From Sphingomonas sp. IBVSS2 (GTDB lineage: Bacteria > Pseudomonadota > Alphaproteobacteria > Sphingomonadales > Sphingomonadaceae): a stretch of DNA of 64,000 nt. The position numbers and the translations under genes are program-made. The stretch's first letter is position 1. Every line of letters begins with the position of its first letter. The DNA lies in the NCBI RefSeq assembly GCF_002127225.1, contig NZ_NFUR01000001.1:621592-685591 (forward strand). Direction: 5' to 3'. Positions 18,910 through 27,547 of the stretch are shown piece by piece. Under the pieces are notes generated by a model. The model searched no databases and had not been told where the DNA came from. It worked only from the letters and a program-made list of their open reading frames with translations.

Positions 18910-19596
18910 TCAATTGCCTCGCGCGCGGCAATCGCGCCGCAAGGGGCAGCGCGCGCAGTCGGTGGCATCGAACCGGCACAGCGTCTGGCCGAGTTTCTTG
19001 GTGCCGATATGGAAGTCGAGAAAGTCGCGGCCCCGCCATTCGGGCATCGCCCGGGTCACGGCCTCGCTCGCCGCGCGGCCCTCGGCGCCGCGGCGGACGA
19101 AGCCGGTGCGCTGGAGCACGCGCAGCACATGGCTGTCGACGATCAGCACCGGGCGGTCGAGCGTACTGGCATTGAGCGTGGCGGCGGCGACCTTGCGGCC
19201 GACCCCCGGCAACCGCTCGAGCCAGGCCAGCGCGTCGTCGAGCGGCAGGTCGCCGAGAAAGCCGAGATCGAACCCCCGGCGTTCCGCCGCGATCCGCCCG
19301 AGCGCGTGGGTGACGTAACGCGCCTTGTCCTCGGCATGGGTGACCGCGCCGATGCAGCGCAGCACTTCCGCCGGGCCCGCGGCGAGCACCCGGGCCGGCG
19401 TTCCGAACGCGGCGACGAGCCGGTCATAGGCGGCCAGCGACACCGCGTCCCGGGTCCGCCCGCTGATCATCGACTTGACCAGCGCCCCGATCGGCGAGCG
19501 GCGGGGTAGCGGCCCGGCCAAAGCGCGGATAGGCTCCAGCGCGCGCTGCCAGCGCTGGATGTCGTCGTGCCCGCAGAATCCGAAGCCCGATTGCAT
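18910..19596 (-). CDS. Endonuclease III-like DNA glycosylase (HhH-GPD with 4Fe-4S)
   Basis: A 228-residue member of the Nth superfamily. The helix-hairpin-helix LERLPGVGRKVAAATLN carries the catalytic Lys135, and VDSHVLRV carries Asp154, both essential in bifunctional glycosylase/AP lyases. The C-terminus has the iron-sulfur loop C-x6-C-x2-C-x5-C (CRFDATDCARC...). The usual LLSAQATD is MISGRTRD, so it is a divergent branch and damage specificity may differ. ATG 19596 was chosen as it opens the domain and leaves room for the LexA-type box 13 bases upstream. Probably cotranscribed with ung. Confidence 0.88.
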   Translation of the reverse strand: MQSGFGFCGHDDIQRWQRALEPIRALAGPLPRRSPIGALVKSMISGRTRDAVSLAAYDRLVAAFGTPARVLAAGPAEVLRCIGAVTHAEDKARYVTHALGRIAAERRGFDLGFLGDLPLDDALAWLERLPGVGRKVAAATLNASTLDRPVLIVDSHVLRVLQRTGFVRRGAEGRAASEAVTRAMPEWRGRDFLDFHIGTKKLGQTLCRFDATDCARCPLRRDCRARGN

Positions 19597-19608
19597 GGCG
19601 GCAGATTG

Positions 19609-19623
19609 GAACAAAATAAGAAC
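19609..19623 (-). promoter_or_regulatory. LexA-type (SOS) box of the endonuclease III-like gene
   Basis: GAAC-AAAATAA-GAAC on the plus strand (GTTC-N7-GTTC on the minus strand) is an exact alphaproteobacterial LexA motif. It ends 13 bases before the endonuclease III-like start and 51 bases before the divergent GFA gene, so either or both may be controlled. Confidence 0.7.
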
Positions 19624-19674
19624 GATGGCAATGGGCGGGCCTGCACATTGTCCGTGGCAACAGGAGGAGAGCCG

Positions 19675-20022
19675 ATGCCGTTCACTGGAAGCTGCCATTG
19701 CGGCGCGATCGCCTACACGGTCGCGGAGGACCCGCCCGGCCAGGCGATGCAATGCAATTGCTCGATCTGCCGCCGCAAGGCGCCGCTCCATCATTTCACC
19801 ACGCCGGAGCGGTTCACCCTTCACACCCCGCGCGATGCGGTGGCGACCTATCGCTTCAACCATCACGTCATCGATCATCACTTCTGCAGGAACTGCGGCG
19901 TCGCGCCCTTTGCCGAGGGGCAGGGGCCGAGCGGACCGATGGTGGAGATCAACCTGCGCTGCGCCGACGGGATCGACCTCGATGCCCTCAACGTGCAGCT
20001 TTATGACGGGGCGAGCCGCTGA
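19675..20022 (+). CDS. GFA (glutathione-dependent formaldehyde-activating) family protein
   Basis: A 115-residue zinc protein of the GFA fold (PF04828). Cysteines are arranged as GSCHCGAIAY (residues 5-14), CNCSICRRK (about 33-41) and HFCRNCG (about 75-81), the standard zinc ligand sets. The family name comes from a formaldehyde-glutathione enzyme, but most small members have no demonstrated activity. The ATG follows AGGAGGAG. Divergent from the endonuclease III-like gene with a LexA-type box between them. Confidence 0.9.
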   Translation: MPFTGSCHCGAIAYTVAEDPPGQAMQCNCSICRRKAPLHHFTTPERFTLHTPRDAVATYRFNHHVIDHHFCRNCGVAPFAEGQGPSGPMVEINLRCADGIDLDALNVQLYDGASR

Positions 20023-20061
20023 GCGCTGGCCCTGGCGGCGCGGCGGTGGCAGAGGATCGGC

Positions 20062-20433
20062 ATGCACCTTTCCCATGATCCCGCCGCCCCGGCCGCCGAG
20101 ACGATCGGCTTCGACCAGTTCCTGTCCGTCGACATCCGGGTCGGCACGATCGTCGAGGCGCAGCCTTTCCCCGAGGCGCGCAAGCCGGCCTACAAGCTGC
20201 TGATCGATTTCGGCCCCACCATCGGCCGCAAGCGCTCCTCGGCGCAGATCACCGAGCATTACACGCTGGAGGAACTGCCGGGGCTCCAGGTCGCCGCGGT
20301 CGTCAATTTCCCGCCGCGCCAGATCGGCAAGTTCATGTCCGAAGTGCTGACCCTTGGCTTTCCCGATGAGACCGGCAAGGTGGTGTTGTTCCATCCCTCC
20401 AGGCCGGTGCCCGATGGCGGCCGGCTCTTCTGA
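20062..20433 (+). CDS. tRNA-binding domain protein (CsaA/YgjH type)
   Basis: A 123-residue protein consisting of one OB-fold tRNA-binding domain. VDIRVGTIVEAQPFPEARKPAYKL is the family opening and QITEHYTLEELPGLQVAAVVNFPPRQIG the second half. CsaA binds tRNA or unfolded polypeptides and is described as an export chaperone in Bacillus; the role in proteobacteria is less clear. Dimeric in relatives. It starts 39 bases after the GFA gene, so cotranscription is possible. Confidence 0.92.
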   Translation: MHLSHDPAAPAAETIGFDQFLSVDIRVGTIVEAQPFPEARKPAYKLLIDFGPTIGRKRSSAQITEHYTLEELPGLQVAAVVNFPPRQIGKFMSEVLTLGFPDETGKVVLFHPSRPVPDGGRLF

Positions 20434-20513
20434 CCGGTAGCGTTAACATTTTTCGTTGAAACGTTCCGGACACAGGCATAGCCTCGCCGCAAAATAATGT
20501 GGGGGAGGCAAAT

Positions 20514-21098
20514 ATGACCAAGCGACTGGCGCTCGCCGCCATGGCCCTGTCGGTTCCGGCAATATCGATTCCGGCAATGGGGTCCGCCCCGCTCGCCGCG
20601 CAGGACGCGGCGCCGGCGGCGGAGCCCGGGATACTCAACAACGCCGATCCGGACAGCTTCCAGGTCTATGGCCTGCCGGGCGGGGCCAAGCCGGCGTCGA
20701 TCAGGGATGCCAAGGTCCAGTTCGGCAAGGCGATCCGGGTCGAGACGCCGGGGGGCGGCAATGCCTGGAGCGTCGGGGTCAACACGCCGCTCCAGGCGGG
20801 AGTGAAAAGGGGCGACAAGCTGCTCATCGCCTTCTACGCCCGGGTGGAAAAGCCGGCCGAAGGCGCCGCCACCGCGACGATCGCCTCGGCCCAGCTCCAG
20901 CTAGCCGCGGCACCCTATACCAAATTGTTCGGCGAGGGCGTCACGGTCGGGCCCGAGTGGAAGCTCTACAAGGTCGCCGGCCATGCCGATCGCGACTATG
21001 CCAAGGGCGAGCTTGCCGCGGCGCTGCACCTCAACACCGCCAGGCAGACGCTCGACATCGGCGCGATGGCGGTGCTGGACTTCGGCCAGAAGCCCTGA
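20514..21098 (+). CDS. Secreted protein with carbohydrate-binding-like beta-sandwich
   Basis: A 194-residue protein with a signal peptide (residues 1-31, cleavage near LAAQ). The mature domain (VQFGKAIRVETPGGG, NTPLQAGVKRGDKLLIAFYARVE, then WKLYKVAGHADRDYAKGE) follows the pattern of CBM4/9-type jelly-roll domains that are often attached to glycanases. No enzyme domain is present. ATG 20514 is preceded by GGGGGAGG; an in-frame GTG at 20499 was not used. A stand-alone secreted binding protein is the best reading. Confidence 0.65.
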   Translation: MTKRLALAAMALSVPAISIPAMGSAPLAAQDAAPAAEPGILNNADPDSFQVYGLPGGAKPASIRDAKVQFGKAIRVETPGGGNAWSVGVNTPLQAGVKRGDKLLIAFYARVEKPAEGAATATIASAQLQLAAAPYTKLFGEGVTVGPEWKLYKVAGHADRDYAKGELAAALHLNTARQTLDIGAMAVLDFGQKP

Positions 21099-21186
21099 GC
21101 CGCGCGTGGAAGGGAAAGTCGCGGTTGCGTCGCGGCCATGCGTGGGCCAGTTCGTCCCGACGATAAACATCCGGAGAGCGAACCGC

Positions 21187-21399
21187 GTGGCTGACGAACC
21201 CATCAAAGGACCGGCTTACTATTTCCCGTCCATCGAGAAGAAATATGGGCGGCCCATCGGCGAATGGCAGGAACTGGTGCGCAAGGCGCTGCCGGCCAAG
21301 CACATGGAACTGGTCGCCCTGCTGAAGGACGAGCACGGCATGGGCCATGGGCATGCCAATGCCGTGGTCGCCCATGTGCTGGCGGCGGACAAGGGCTAG
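21187..21399 (+). CDS. DUF4287 family protein
   Basis: A 70-residue soluble protein, GTG start. IKGPAYYFPSIEKKYGRPIGEW followed by HGMGHGHANAVVAHVL is the DUF4287 signature; function unknown. The His-rich MGHGHA stretch is conserved in relatives. GGAGAG lies upstream. Its TAG stop shares the bases CTAG with the stop of the convergent ubiG gene. Confidence 0.85.
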   Translation: MADEPIKGPAYYFPSIEKKYGRPIGEWQELVRKALPAKHMELVALLKDEHGMGHGHANAVVAHVLAADKG

Positions 21400-22127
21400 G
21401 CCCGCACCACCGTGACCAGATAGTTCAGCGCCTCGCCGGTGCCGGTCACGAAGCCGCGCGCCGGCGAGAAGCCCAGGCCGGTGCGGTCGATCACCTTCAG
21501 TCCGGCGGCGACCAGCAGGTCCTCCAGCTCCTCGGGGCGGAGGAACTTGCGCCAGTCGTGCGTCCCCGGCGGGATCGCGCCCGCGCCCTCGGCCAGGGTG
21601 ATCATCGCCAGGTGCGAGACGAGCGTGCGGTTGGGGGTGGAGAGGATCATCAGCCCGCCCTCGGCCAGCGCGCCCGCCAGCGCGGCGACGAACGCCGCCG
21701 GGTCGGTGACGTGCTCGATCACTTCCATCGAGGTGACGAGGTCGAAGGTGCGTCCCGGCAGGCCCTCGATCCCGCCGGCGACATATTCGATGGCGAGCCC
21801 CGTGGTGGCGGCATGCGCGCGGGCGGCGCCGATATTCTCCGGCGCGGCGTCGATGCCGGTCACCGTCGCCCCCAGCCGGGCGAGCGGTTCGGCGAGCAGG
21901 CCGGCGCCGCAGCCGACATCGATCGCGGTCTTGCCGGCCAGCGGCGTGAAGCGCGTGGAATCGCCGCCCCAATGCGCATCGACCGCGGCGCGGACATAGC
22001 CCAGCCGCGCCGGATTGAGCCGGTGCAGCATCGCCGAGGAGCCCTTCGGATTCCACCAGTCCGCCGCCAGCTTGCCGAAATGCGCAGCTTCACGCGGGTC
22101 AATCGTAGCTTTGGTTGCGCTTGCCAT
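21396..22127 (-). CDS. ubiG: Ubiquinone biosynthesis O-methyltransferase UbiG
   Basis: SAM-dependent O-methyltransferase acting twice in ubiquinone synthesis. 243 residues, as expected. The SAM motif I is AIDVGCGAGLLAEPLARLGA (about 62-81), then TGIDAAPENIGAARAHA. The N-terminal region (HFGKLAADWWNPKGSSAMLHRLNPARLGYV) and the late STPNRT segment are diagnostic for UbiG. Membrane-peripheral in relatives. Convergent with the DUF4287 gene and divergent from lysC. Confidence 0.96.
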   Translation of the reverse strand: MASATKATIDPREAAHFGKLAADWWNPKGSSAMLHRLNPARLGYVRAAVDAHWGGDSTRFTPLAGKTAIDVGCGAGLLAEPLARLGATVTGIDAAPENIGAARAHAATTGLAIEYVAGGIEGLPGRTFDLVTSMEVIEHVTDPAAFVAALAGALAEGGLMILSTPNRTLVSHLAMITLAEGAGAIPPGTHDWRKFLRPEELEDLLVAAGLKVIDRTGLGFSPARGFVTGTGEALNYLVTVVRA

Positions 22128-22162
22128 GCGCCGCTCCTATCAGGGCGCCCCATCATCGTCAT

Positions 22163-22178
22163 CCCCGCGAGCGCGGGG
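22163..22178. repeat. Short GC palindrome between ubiG and lysC
   Basis: CCCCGCGAGCGCGGGG forms a 7-bp stem with a 2-base loop (GA). It sits in the 85-base divergent gap. It resembles common dispersed palindromes of GC-rich genomes and has no T tract, so it is not a normal terminator. Confidence 0.4.
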
Positions 22179-22212
22179 ACCCAGGCCCGCAAAGCAGACA
22201 GGCTCTTTATCC

Positions 22213-23493
22213 ATGGCGCGTATCGTGATGAAGTTCGGCGGCACCTCGATGGCTGGCATCGAGCGCATCCGGAGCGTCGCGGCGCGGGTCAAACGCGAAT
22301 GGGAAGCCGGCAACCAGGTGGCGGTGGTCGTCTCGGCCATGGCCGGCGAGACCGATCGGCTGGTCAATTTCTGCCGTGAGGCGAGCTCGCTCTACGATCC
22401 GCGCGAATATGACGTGGTCGTGTCGAGCGGCGAGCAGATCACTTCCGGGCTGCTCGCGGTCGCGCTCCAGGCGATCGGCGTGCCCGCGCGTTCCTGGCTC
22501 GGCTCGCAAGTGGCGATCCACACCGATGCCGCGCATGCCAAGGCGCGCATCCGCTCGATCGATTCCGCCGGGCTCGAAGCCGGCTGGTCGCGCGGCGAGG
22601 TCGCGGTGATCCCCGGCTTCCAGGGCATCGCCAATGACGGCAGCAACCGGGTCACCACGCTCGGGCGCGGCGGGTCGGACACGTCGGCGGTGGCGGTGGC
22701 GGCGGCGGTGAAGGCCGATCGCTGCGACATCTATACCGATGTGGACGGAGTCTACACCACCGATCCGCGCATCGTCCCCCGGGCCCGCAAGCTCAAGAAG
22801 GTGACGTACGAGGAGATGCTGGAGCTTGCCAGCGTCGGGGCCAAGGTGCTCCAGACGCGCTCGGTGGGCCTGGCGATGAAGGAACAGGTCCGCGTCCAGG
22901 TGCTGTCGTCGTTCACCGGCGACGATGCCCCGATGGCGGACACGCTGCCCGGAACGATGATCGTGGGCGAAGAGGAGATTCAGGACGTGGAAAGCCAGCT
23001 CATCACCGGCATCGCGCACGACAAGAACGAAGCGAAGATCACCCTCACCGCAGTGCCCGACAAGCCCGGCGCGGTGGCGACGATCTTCAATCCGCTGGCC
23101 GAGGCCAACATCAACGTCGACATGATCATCCAGAACATCGCGCACCAGAGCACGGGCTCGGCAAGCGCGACCGACGTGACCTTCACCGTGCCGGCGGCCG
23201 ATCTGGCGCGCTCGATCGAGGCGCTCAACCAGGCCAAGGGCTCGATCGGTTTCACCGATCTGCTGCAGGACACGCGCGTCGCCAAGATCTCGGTGGTGGG
23301 CGTGGGCATGCGCAGCCATGCGGGCGTGGCGGCGACCATGTTCAAGACGCTCGGCGAGCGCGGAATCAACATCCAGGCGATCACCACTTCGGAGATCAAG
23401 GTCAGCGTCCTGATCAACGAGGACGAGACCGAGCTGGCGGTGCGCATCCTCCACACCGCCTATGGCCTCGACGCGACCGACGAAGCGGCCTGA
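22213..23493 (+). CDS. lysC: Aspartate kinase
   Basis: Phosphorylates aspartate, the first step to lysine, threonine, methionine and diaminopimelate. 426 residues. The N-terminal kinase domain begins [15 protein letters not shown]; the catalytic region continues with [18 protein letters not shown] (about 157-174) and [13 protein letters not shown]. Two ACT domains follow (from about 270) and give feedback control, with CDs such as [15 protein letters not shown]. The start is the conserved family N-terminus; longer upstream frames cross the ubiG intergenic palindrome and were rejected. Transcribed divergently from ubiG. Confidence 0.97.
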   Translation: MARIVMKFGGTSMAGIERIRSVAARVKREWEAGNQVAVVVSAMAGETDRLVNFCREASSLYDPREYDVVVSSGEQITSGLLAVALQAIGVPARSWLGSQVAIHTDAAHAKARIRSIDSAGLEAGWSRGEVAVIPGFQGIANDGSNRVTTLGRGGSDTSAVAVAAAVKADRCDIYTDVDGVYTTDPRIVPRARKLKKVTYEEMLELASVGAKVLQTRSVGLAMKEQVRVQVLSSFTGDDAPMADTLPGTMIVGEEEIQDVESQLITGIAHDKNEAKITLTAVPDKPGAVATIFNPLAEANINVDMIIQNIAHQSTGSASATDVTFTVPAADLARSIEALNQAKGSIGFTDLLQDTRVAKISVVGVGMRSHAGVAATMFKTLGERGINIQAITTSEIKVSVLINEDETELAVRILHTAYGLDATDEAA

Positions 23494-23596
23494 TCCGCTT
23501 TTCCGCCGCGGCGGCAACATGTCGTAACATGCGGCGCGATGCTGCCATGTTTCGGTCGCGCCGCCGCCGCGCGGCAATGGTTGGGGCGAAGCCGTG

Positions 23597-24376
23597 ATGC
23601 GGTGGCCTTCCCGTCCCTTCGCCGATTCGGGACTGCTCCGCAGGCGGGGCGCCGCATTGCTGCTCGCGCTCGCCATCGAGCTGCTGCTCGTGCTGCTCCT
23701 GCTCTTCTTCGTGCCGCCGGTGCCGGGCCGCAAGGATGGCGGGCGCACCACCGTATTCGGGATCGAGGCGTCGAAGGGCGAGGACAGCCCCGACAAGAAG
23801 CCGGCCGAGAAGCAGCAGCAGAAGAAGGCGGCGAAGGCGCAGCGCGCCCCGGCCCAGACCCAGCCGCCGCCGCCGGTGCCCGTGCCGGTCGAGACGCCGG
23901 TGCCGGTGGGGCCGCCGACTTTCCTCAAGCTGAGCCGCAACGATTATCGGCAGGGCGACATCGCCAAGGTGCCGTCGCGCGCGAGCGATGCCGATGCGTC
24001 CGACAATGCGAACGCCAACACGGGCGGCGGCGGGCATGCGGACGATAGTCCGGTCGTGGGCAAGGCGCCCAATGGCGAGCCGCTCTATGGCGTGGAATGG
24101 TATCGAAAGCCGACCAATGCGGAGCTCGAATTCTATCGGCCGCGCAACGGGATCAAGACCGGCATCGGCAAGCTCGCCTGCAGGACGGCGCCGCGCTACC
24201 GGGTGGTCGATTGCCAGATCATCGGCCAGTCGCCGGCCGGGTCCGGCTTCGGCAATGCAGCGCTGCAGGCGTCCTGGCAGTTCCTCCTGCGACCGCCCCG
24301 GCTGGGAGGCAAGAGCCTGATAGGCGTCTGGGTATTCGTCGATATCGAATATTATACCGTCGAGGTCAGGAAGTAA
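23597..24376 (+). CDS. TonB-like protein (first of a flanking pair)
   Basis: A 259-residue protein with TonB architecture: a short basic N-terminus, one membrane helix (about residues 19-40, LLLALAIELLLVLLLLFFV), then a Lys/Gln- and Pro-rich periplasmic stretch (KKPAEKQQQKKAAKAQ, PPPPVPVPVETPVPV). The C-terminal domain carries ACRTAPRYRVVDCQI and GFGNAALQASWQFLLRPP, as in the TonB C-terminal fold, which engages outer membrane receptors. No exbB/exbD is nearby. It shares the C...DC and GFGxAAL features with the protein at 25481. ATG 23597 is used; a GTG lies 3 bases upstream. Confidence 0.72.
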   Translation: MRWPSRPFADSGLLRRRGAALLLALAIELLLVLLLLFFVPPVPGRKDGGRTTVFGIEASKGEDSPDKKPAEKQQQKKAAKAQRAPAQTQPPPPVPVPVETPVPVGPPTFLKLSRNDYRQGDIAKVPSRASDADASDNANANTGGGGHADDSPVVGKAPNGEPLYGVEWYRKPTNAELEFYRPRNGIKTGIGKLACRTAPRYRVVDCQIIGQSPAGSGFGNAALQASWQFLLRPPRLGGKSLIGVWVFVDIEYYTVEVRK

Positions 24377-24421
24377 CGCCGGGCTTGCCCCGAGGCGCCC
24401 GGCACGGCTAGGCCGCTATCC

Positions 24422-25441
24422 ATGACGATCGGACAAGAAAGATTGAAGCGCCGGATGGCGCGTGGATGCGAATTTTTAGGTAGTGAGGTCGCCATCCTGG
24501 GCGGCGCCATGTCCTGGGTGTCCGAGCGCAACCTGGTTGCCGCCATCTCCAATGCCGGCGGCTTCGGCCTGATCGCCTGCGGCGCGATGACGCCCGAGCT
24601 GCTTGACGCGGAGATCGCCGGCACCAAGGCGCTCACCGCGAGGCCCTTCGGCGTCAATCTGATCACCATGCACCCGCAGCTGTTCGAGCTGATCGAGGTC
24701 TGCAACCGGCATGCCGTCGGCCATGTCGTCCTCGCGGGCGGGCTGCCGCCGGCGGGCTCGCTCGACGCGATCAAGGCCAATGGCGCGAAGCTGATCTGCT
24801 TCGCCCCCGCGCTCAGCCTGGCCAAGAAGCTGATCCGCTCGGGGGTCGACGCGCTGGTGGTCGAGGGCATGGAGGCCGGCGGCCATATCGGTCCGGTCTC
24901 GACCAGCGTGCTCGCCCAGGAGATCCTGCCCGAAGTGGCCGAGCAGGTGCCCGTGTTCGTCGCGGGCGGCATCGGCCGGGGCGAGGCGATCGCCGGCTAT
25001 CTCGACATGGGCGCGGCCGGCGTCCAGCTGGGCACGCGCTTCGTCTGCGCGACCGAGAGCATCGCGCATGCGAACTTCAAGAAGGCTTTCATCCGCGCCT
25101 CGGCGCGCGATGCCACCGCCAGCGTGCAGATCGATCCGCGCCTGCCGGTGATCCCGGTGCGGGCGCTCAAGAATGCCGGCGGCGAGCTGTTCACCGCCAA
25201 GCAGCGCGAAGTCGCGCAGCTGCTCGACGAGGGCAAGGTCGAGATGGCGGAGGCGCAGCTCCAGATCGAGCATTACTGGGCCGGGGCGCTGCGCCGCGCG
25301 GTGATCGACGGCGATGTCGAGCATGGCAGCGTGATGGCAGGTCAGTCGGTCGGCATGGTGACGAAGGAAGAGCCGGTCGCGGACATCATCGCGACGCTGA
25401 TGGCCGAAGCCGCCCATGCGCTGGAGAAGCGCGCGGCCTGA
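24422..25441 (+). CDS. NPD family flavoprotein (nitronate monooxygenase-like)
   Basis: A 339-residue FMN-dependent TIM-barrel protein of the 2-nitropropane dioxygenase/FabK superfamily. Visible are the N-terminal GGAMSWVSERNLVAAISNAGGFG, the FMN phosphate site GMEAGGHIG and the barrel end VFVAGGIGRGEAIAGYLDMGAAGVQLGTRF split over about 178-208. Members oxidise nitronates or reduce enoyl-ACP; the sequence does not decide between them. It lies between two TonB-like genes with short gaps (45 and 39 bases), so a common transcript is likely though the logic is unclear. Confidence 0.88.
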   Translation: MTIGQERLKRRMARGCEFLGSEVAILGGAMSWVSERNLVAAISNAGGFGLIACGAMTPELLDAEIAGTKALTARPFGVNLITMHPQLFELIEVCNRHAVGHVVLAGGLPPAGSLDAIKANGAKLICFAPALSLAKKLIRSGVDALVVEGMEAGGHIGPVSTSVLAQEILPEVAEQVPVFVAGGIGRGEAIAGYLDMGAAGVQLGTRFVCATESIAHANFKKAFIRASARDATASVQIDPRLPVIPVRALKNAGGELFTAKQREVAQLLDEGKVEMAEAQLQIEHYWAGALRRAVIDGDVEHGSVMAGQSVGMVTKEEPVADIIATLMAEAAHALEKRAA

Positions 25442-25480
25442 GGCTTGCCGCGCGGGCGGGGGCATGGGAGGCTGGCGGCC

Positions 25481-26221
25481 ATGGCCAGCTCTCCTGCTCC
25501 GCACGCCCGGCTGAGCGCGTCCCATCGGGCGCTGGCGATGGTGCTGGCGCTCGCCTTCGCTGCGCTGCCGCTGGCCGTCCTGCTGCAGGGAATCAGGGTG
25601 CGGATCCTGCGCGATCCGCCCGCGCCGGCGACGCAGGTGGCTTTCGTGCCGCTGCCGCCGCCCGATGCCGATGCGCCGCCGGCGGAGCCGTTGCGCCCGG
25701 CGGGATCCGGGCCCGCGGCGGCGCCGGTCGCGGTGATCCCGGTCGTGGCGGCGCCGGCCAGCGGGCCCGTATCGCCGATATCTATGGGATCGGCCACCGG
25801 TGCCCTCGCGGGCGATGGCGCGGGCCCGGCGGAGGGCGCGCGGCCGCCCGTTGCCCCACCGGCCGTCCTTCCGCCTTTGCCGGCGCCCATGCCCGCGAGC
25901 GCGAACGGCGAGGGCAGGCTGTTTCCGGCAAGCTGGGCCGAGGTGCCCAGCCAGCGGCTGCTGGGCAAGCACAATCCGCCGCGCGCGCGGTATGAAGGCG
26001 TCAGCGGTGGCGCGCTCCTCGCCTGCCGCGTCCTGCCCTCGCGCCGGCTCGCCGACTGCGCGGTGCTGCGTGAGACGCCGGAAGGCTATGGCTTCGGCAA
26101 GGCGGCGCTGGAGGCCGCGGCGGATTTCCGCGTGAACCCGCCGATGCTCGACGGCCAGGCCGTTGCCGGTGGCCGGGTGGCGGTCCCCGTCGCCTTCCGC
26201 AACCGCGAGCCCCGGCCCTAG
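25481..26221 (+). CDS. TonB-like protein (second of a flanking pair)
   Basis: A 246-residue protein: membrane helix near residues 14-37 (ALAMVLALAFAALPLAVLLQ), a long Pro/Ala-rich periplasmic linker (about 50-145), and a C-terminal TonB-like domain (ACRVLPSRRLADCAVLRETP, GFGKAALEAAADFRVNPP). This last part aligns by eye with the C-terminus of the 23597 gene, including the paired cysteines. It may energise a receptor or act as a TonB-family adaptor. ATG 25481 has GGGAGG upstream. The stop shares CTAG with the convergent gene. Confidence 0.7.
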   Translation: MASSPAPHARLSASHRALAMVLALAFAALPLAVLLQGIRVRILRDPPAPATQVAFVPLPPPDADAPPAEPLRPAGSGPAAAPVAVIPVVAAPASGPVSPISMGSATGALAGDGAGPAEGARPPVAPPAVLPPLPAPMPASANGEGRLFPASWAEVPSQRLLGKHNPPRARYEGVSGGALLACRVLPSRRLADCAVLRETPEGYGFGKAALEAAADFRVNPPMLDGQAVAGGRVAVPVAFRNREPRP

Positions 26222-27177
26222 CGGCGTTCCTTGTAGAGCTGGTACAGCTCCTTCACGCATTGCCAGGCGGAGATCGCCGCGACCACGACCACCGCGATCT
26301 CCAGGCTCTTGTCGAGGCTCTGCTGGATCTTCGCGACCTTGTCCGCATCGGTGCCGGCAACGATCACGATCCGCTCCGCCGCGTGCAGCACCGCGGCGAT
26401 GGCGAGCATGCCGGCGGTGCTGCCGAGGATCAGCACGGCGCGCAGCGGCTTCCAGGCCGGCCGGAGGAACCCGACCAGGCTCAGCAGGATCCGCACCCAG
26501 ACCAGGGCGACCACCGGCCAGTAGAGCGTCGTCCAGACCGGGGCGGCGGTGATCGCCGTCCCGCCGTCGTGCGGGAAGAAGGGGATGGTGAAGGCGCCCG
26601 CCCACCAGGCGAGGAAGCCGATGCCGAAGGCGATCTCGAACACCGGCTCCCAGCGCTTGCGCGGCGGCAGGTCGAGGCGGAGCTTGCCGAGATCGGGCAG
26701 TTCCTCGGGTTTCCAGCGGGCGAGATAGGCGTCGAGCCAGCCGGCCTGCTCGATCGCCGCGAAGGCCAGCGTGATCAGTGCGCCGATGGTCAGCAGCGTA
26801 TTCGCGGCATCGCCCAGCCCTTGCGACAGGGCGTGGAAGAAGGGCTCGCTGCCCACCGCGATCCGCCCGGCGATCTTCACCGCTTCGATCACCGCGAAGA
26901 CCGCCAGCAGGATCCGCAGCACGAACCAGTAGAAGGGGAACAGTTCCGCGCCGATCAGCACCTGCCGGTCGTGATACCGGCCGGCGACGGTGAGCGGATG
27001 GCCGAATTCCCTGAGGAGCCGGCTGACTTCGTCCTTGTCGAGCGAGCGGCCCAGCGCTTCCTCGCGATCCTCGATGCGGGCGGCGATCAGGTCGGCCAGC
27101 TCGGCGACGATGTCGTCGGCCTTGGCCGAGGGCAGGTTCCAGCGCACCGCGCCGAGATAGCGTTCGATGAGGTCCAT
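26218..27177 (-). CDS. Membrane protein with HAAS-type domain, PadR partner
   Basis: A 319-residue protein. Its cytoplasmic N-terminus (about 1-75: LIERYLGAVRWNLPSAKADDIVAELADLIAARIEDRE, given here in outline) resembles the HAAS helical signalling domain that often follows PadR genes. Six or so membrane segments follow, including LRILLAVFAVIEAVKI and TLLTIGALITLAFAAIE. The start overlaps the padR stop by one base (TGATG), so translation is coupled. The role is probably membrane stress sensing together with PadR; the signal is unknown. Confidence 0.78.
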   Translation of the reverse strand: MDLIERYLGAVRWNLPSAKADDIVAELADLIAARIEDREEALGRSLDKDEVSRLLREFGHPLTVAGRYHDRQVLIGAELFPFYWFVLRILLAVFAVIEAVKIAGRIAVGSEPFFHALSQGLGDAANTLLTIGALITLAFAAIEQAGWLDAYLARWKPEELPDLGKLRLDLPPRKRWEPVFEIAFGIGFLAWWAGAFTIPFFPHDGGTAITAAPVWTTLYWPVVALVWVRILLSLVGFLRPAWKPLRAVLILGSTAGMLAIAAVLHAAERIVIVAGTDADKVAKIQQSLDKSLEIAVVVVAAISAWQCVKELYQLYKERR

Positions 27178-27518
27178 CACTTTTCTCCCTCGGTGAGGCG
27201 CAGGATCGATTCCGAGATCGCATTCCATTCGGCGAGAAGCTGGCCGAGCACGTGCAGGCCGTCGGGCGTGAGGCGGTAGAAGCGCTTGTTGCGCTTGGCT
27301 TCCTCGCGCCATTCGCTGATGAGCAGCCCCTGCGCCTCCAGCCGGCGGAGCAACGGGTAGAGCGCACCTTCGTCGATCGGCAGCCCCGCTTCCTCCAGGC
27401 TGGTGCGCAGCGTGTAGCCGTAGCGCTCCTCGCGCAGTGCCCCGAGCACCGCCAGCACCAGCGATCCGCGCCGCAGCTCGACGCGCAGTTTCTCGAACAG
27501 GTCTTCCTCGACCGGCAT
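27177..27518 (-). CDS. PadR family transcriptional regulator
   Basis: A 113-residue winged-helix regulator of the short PadR-s2 type. ELRRGSLVLAVLGALREERYGY, then EEGALYPLLRRLEAQGLL (with DEGALY here) and KRFYRLTPDG are the PadR signature. ATG 27518 (MPVEEDLFEKL) is preferred for its AGG spacing; ATG 27533 would add five residues. It sits in one operon with a HAAS-type membrane protein and close to a strong inverted repeat that is a probable autoregulatory operator. Confidence 0.9.
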   Translation of the reverse strand: MPVEEDLFEKLRVELRRGSLVLAVLGALREERYGYTLRTSLEEAGLPIDEGALYPLLRRLEAQGLLISEWREEAKRNKRFYRLTPDGLHVLGQLLAEWNAISESILRLTEGEK

Positions 27519-27547
27519 CGTCCTGTGCCTCATATCGTGTATGACAC

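Noticed and set aside
20456..20484. TTGAAA-N17-TAGCCT as a promoter of the 20514 gene
   Set aside because: The -10 match is only partial, so I do not list it as a feature.
24476..27367. A 963-codon minus-strand open frame across the NPD and TonB-like genes
   Set aside because: It is antisense to the NPD and second TonB-like genes and out of frame with the PadR partner gene; low-complexity composition and no domain.
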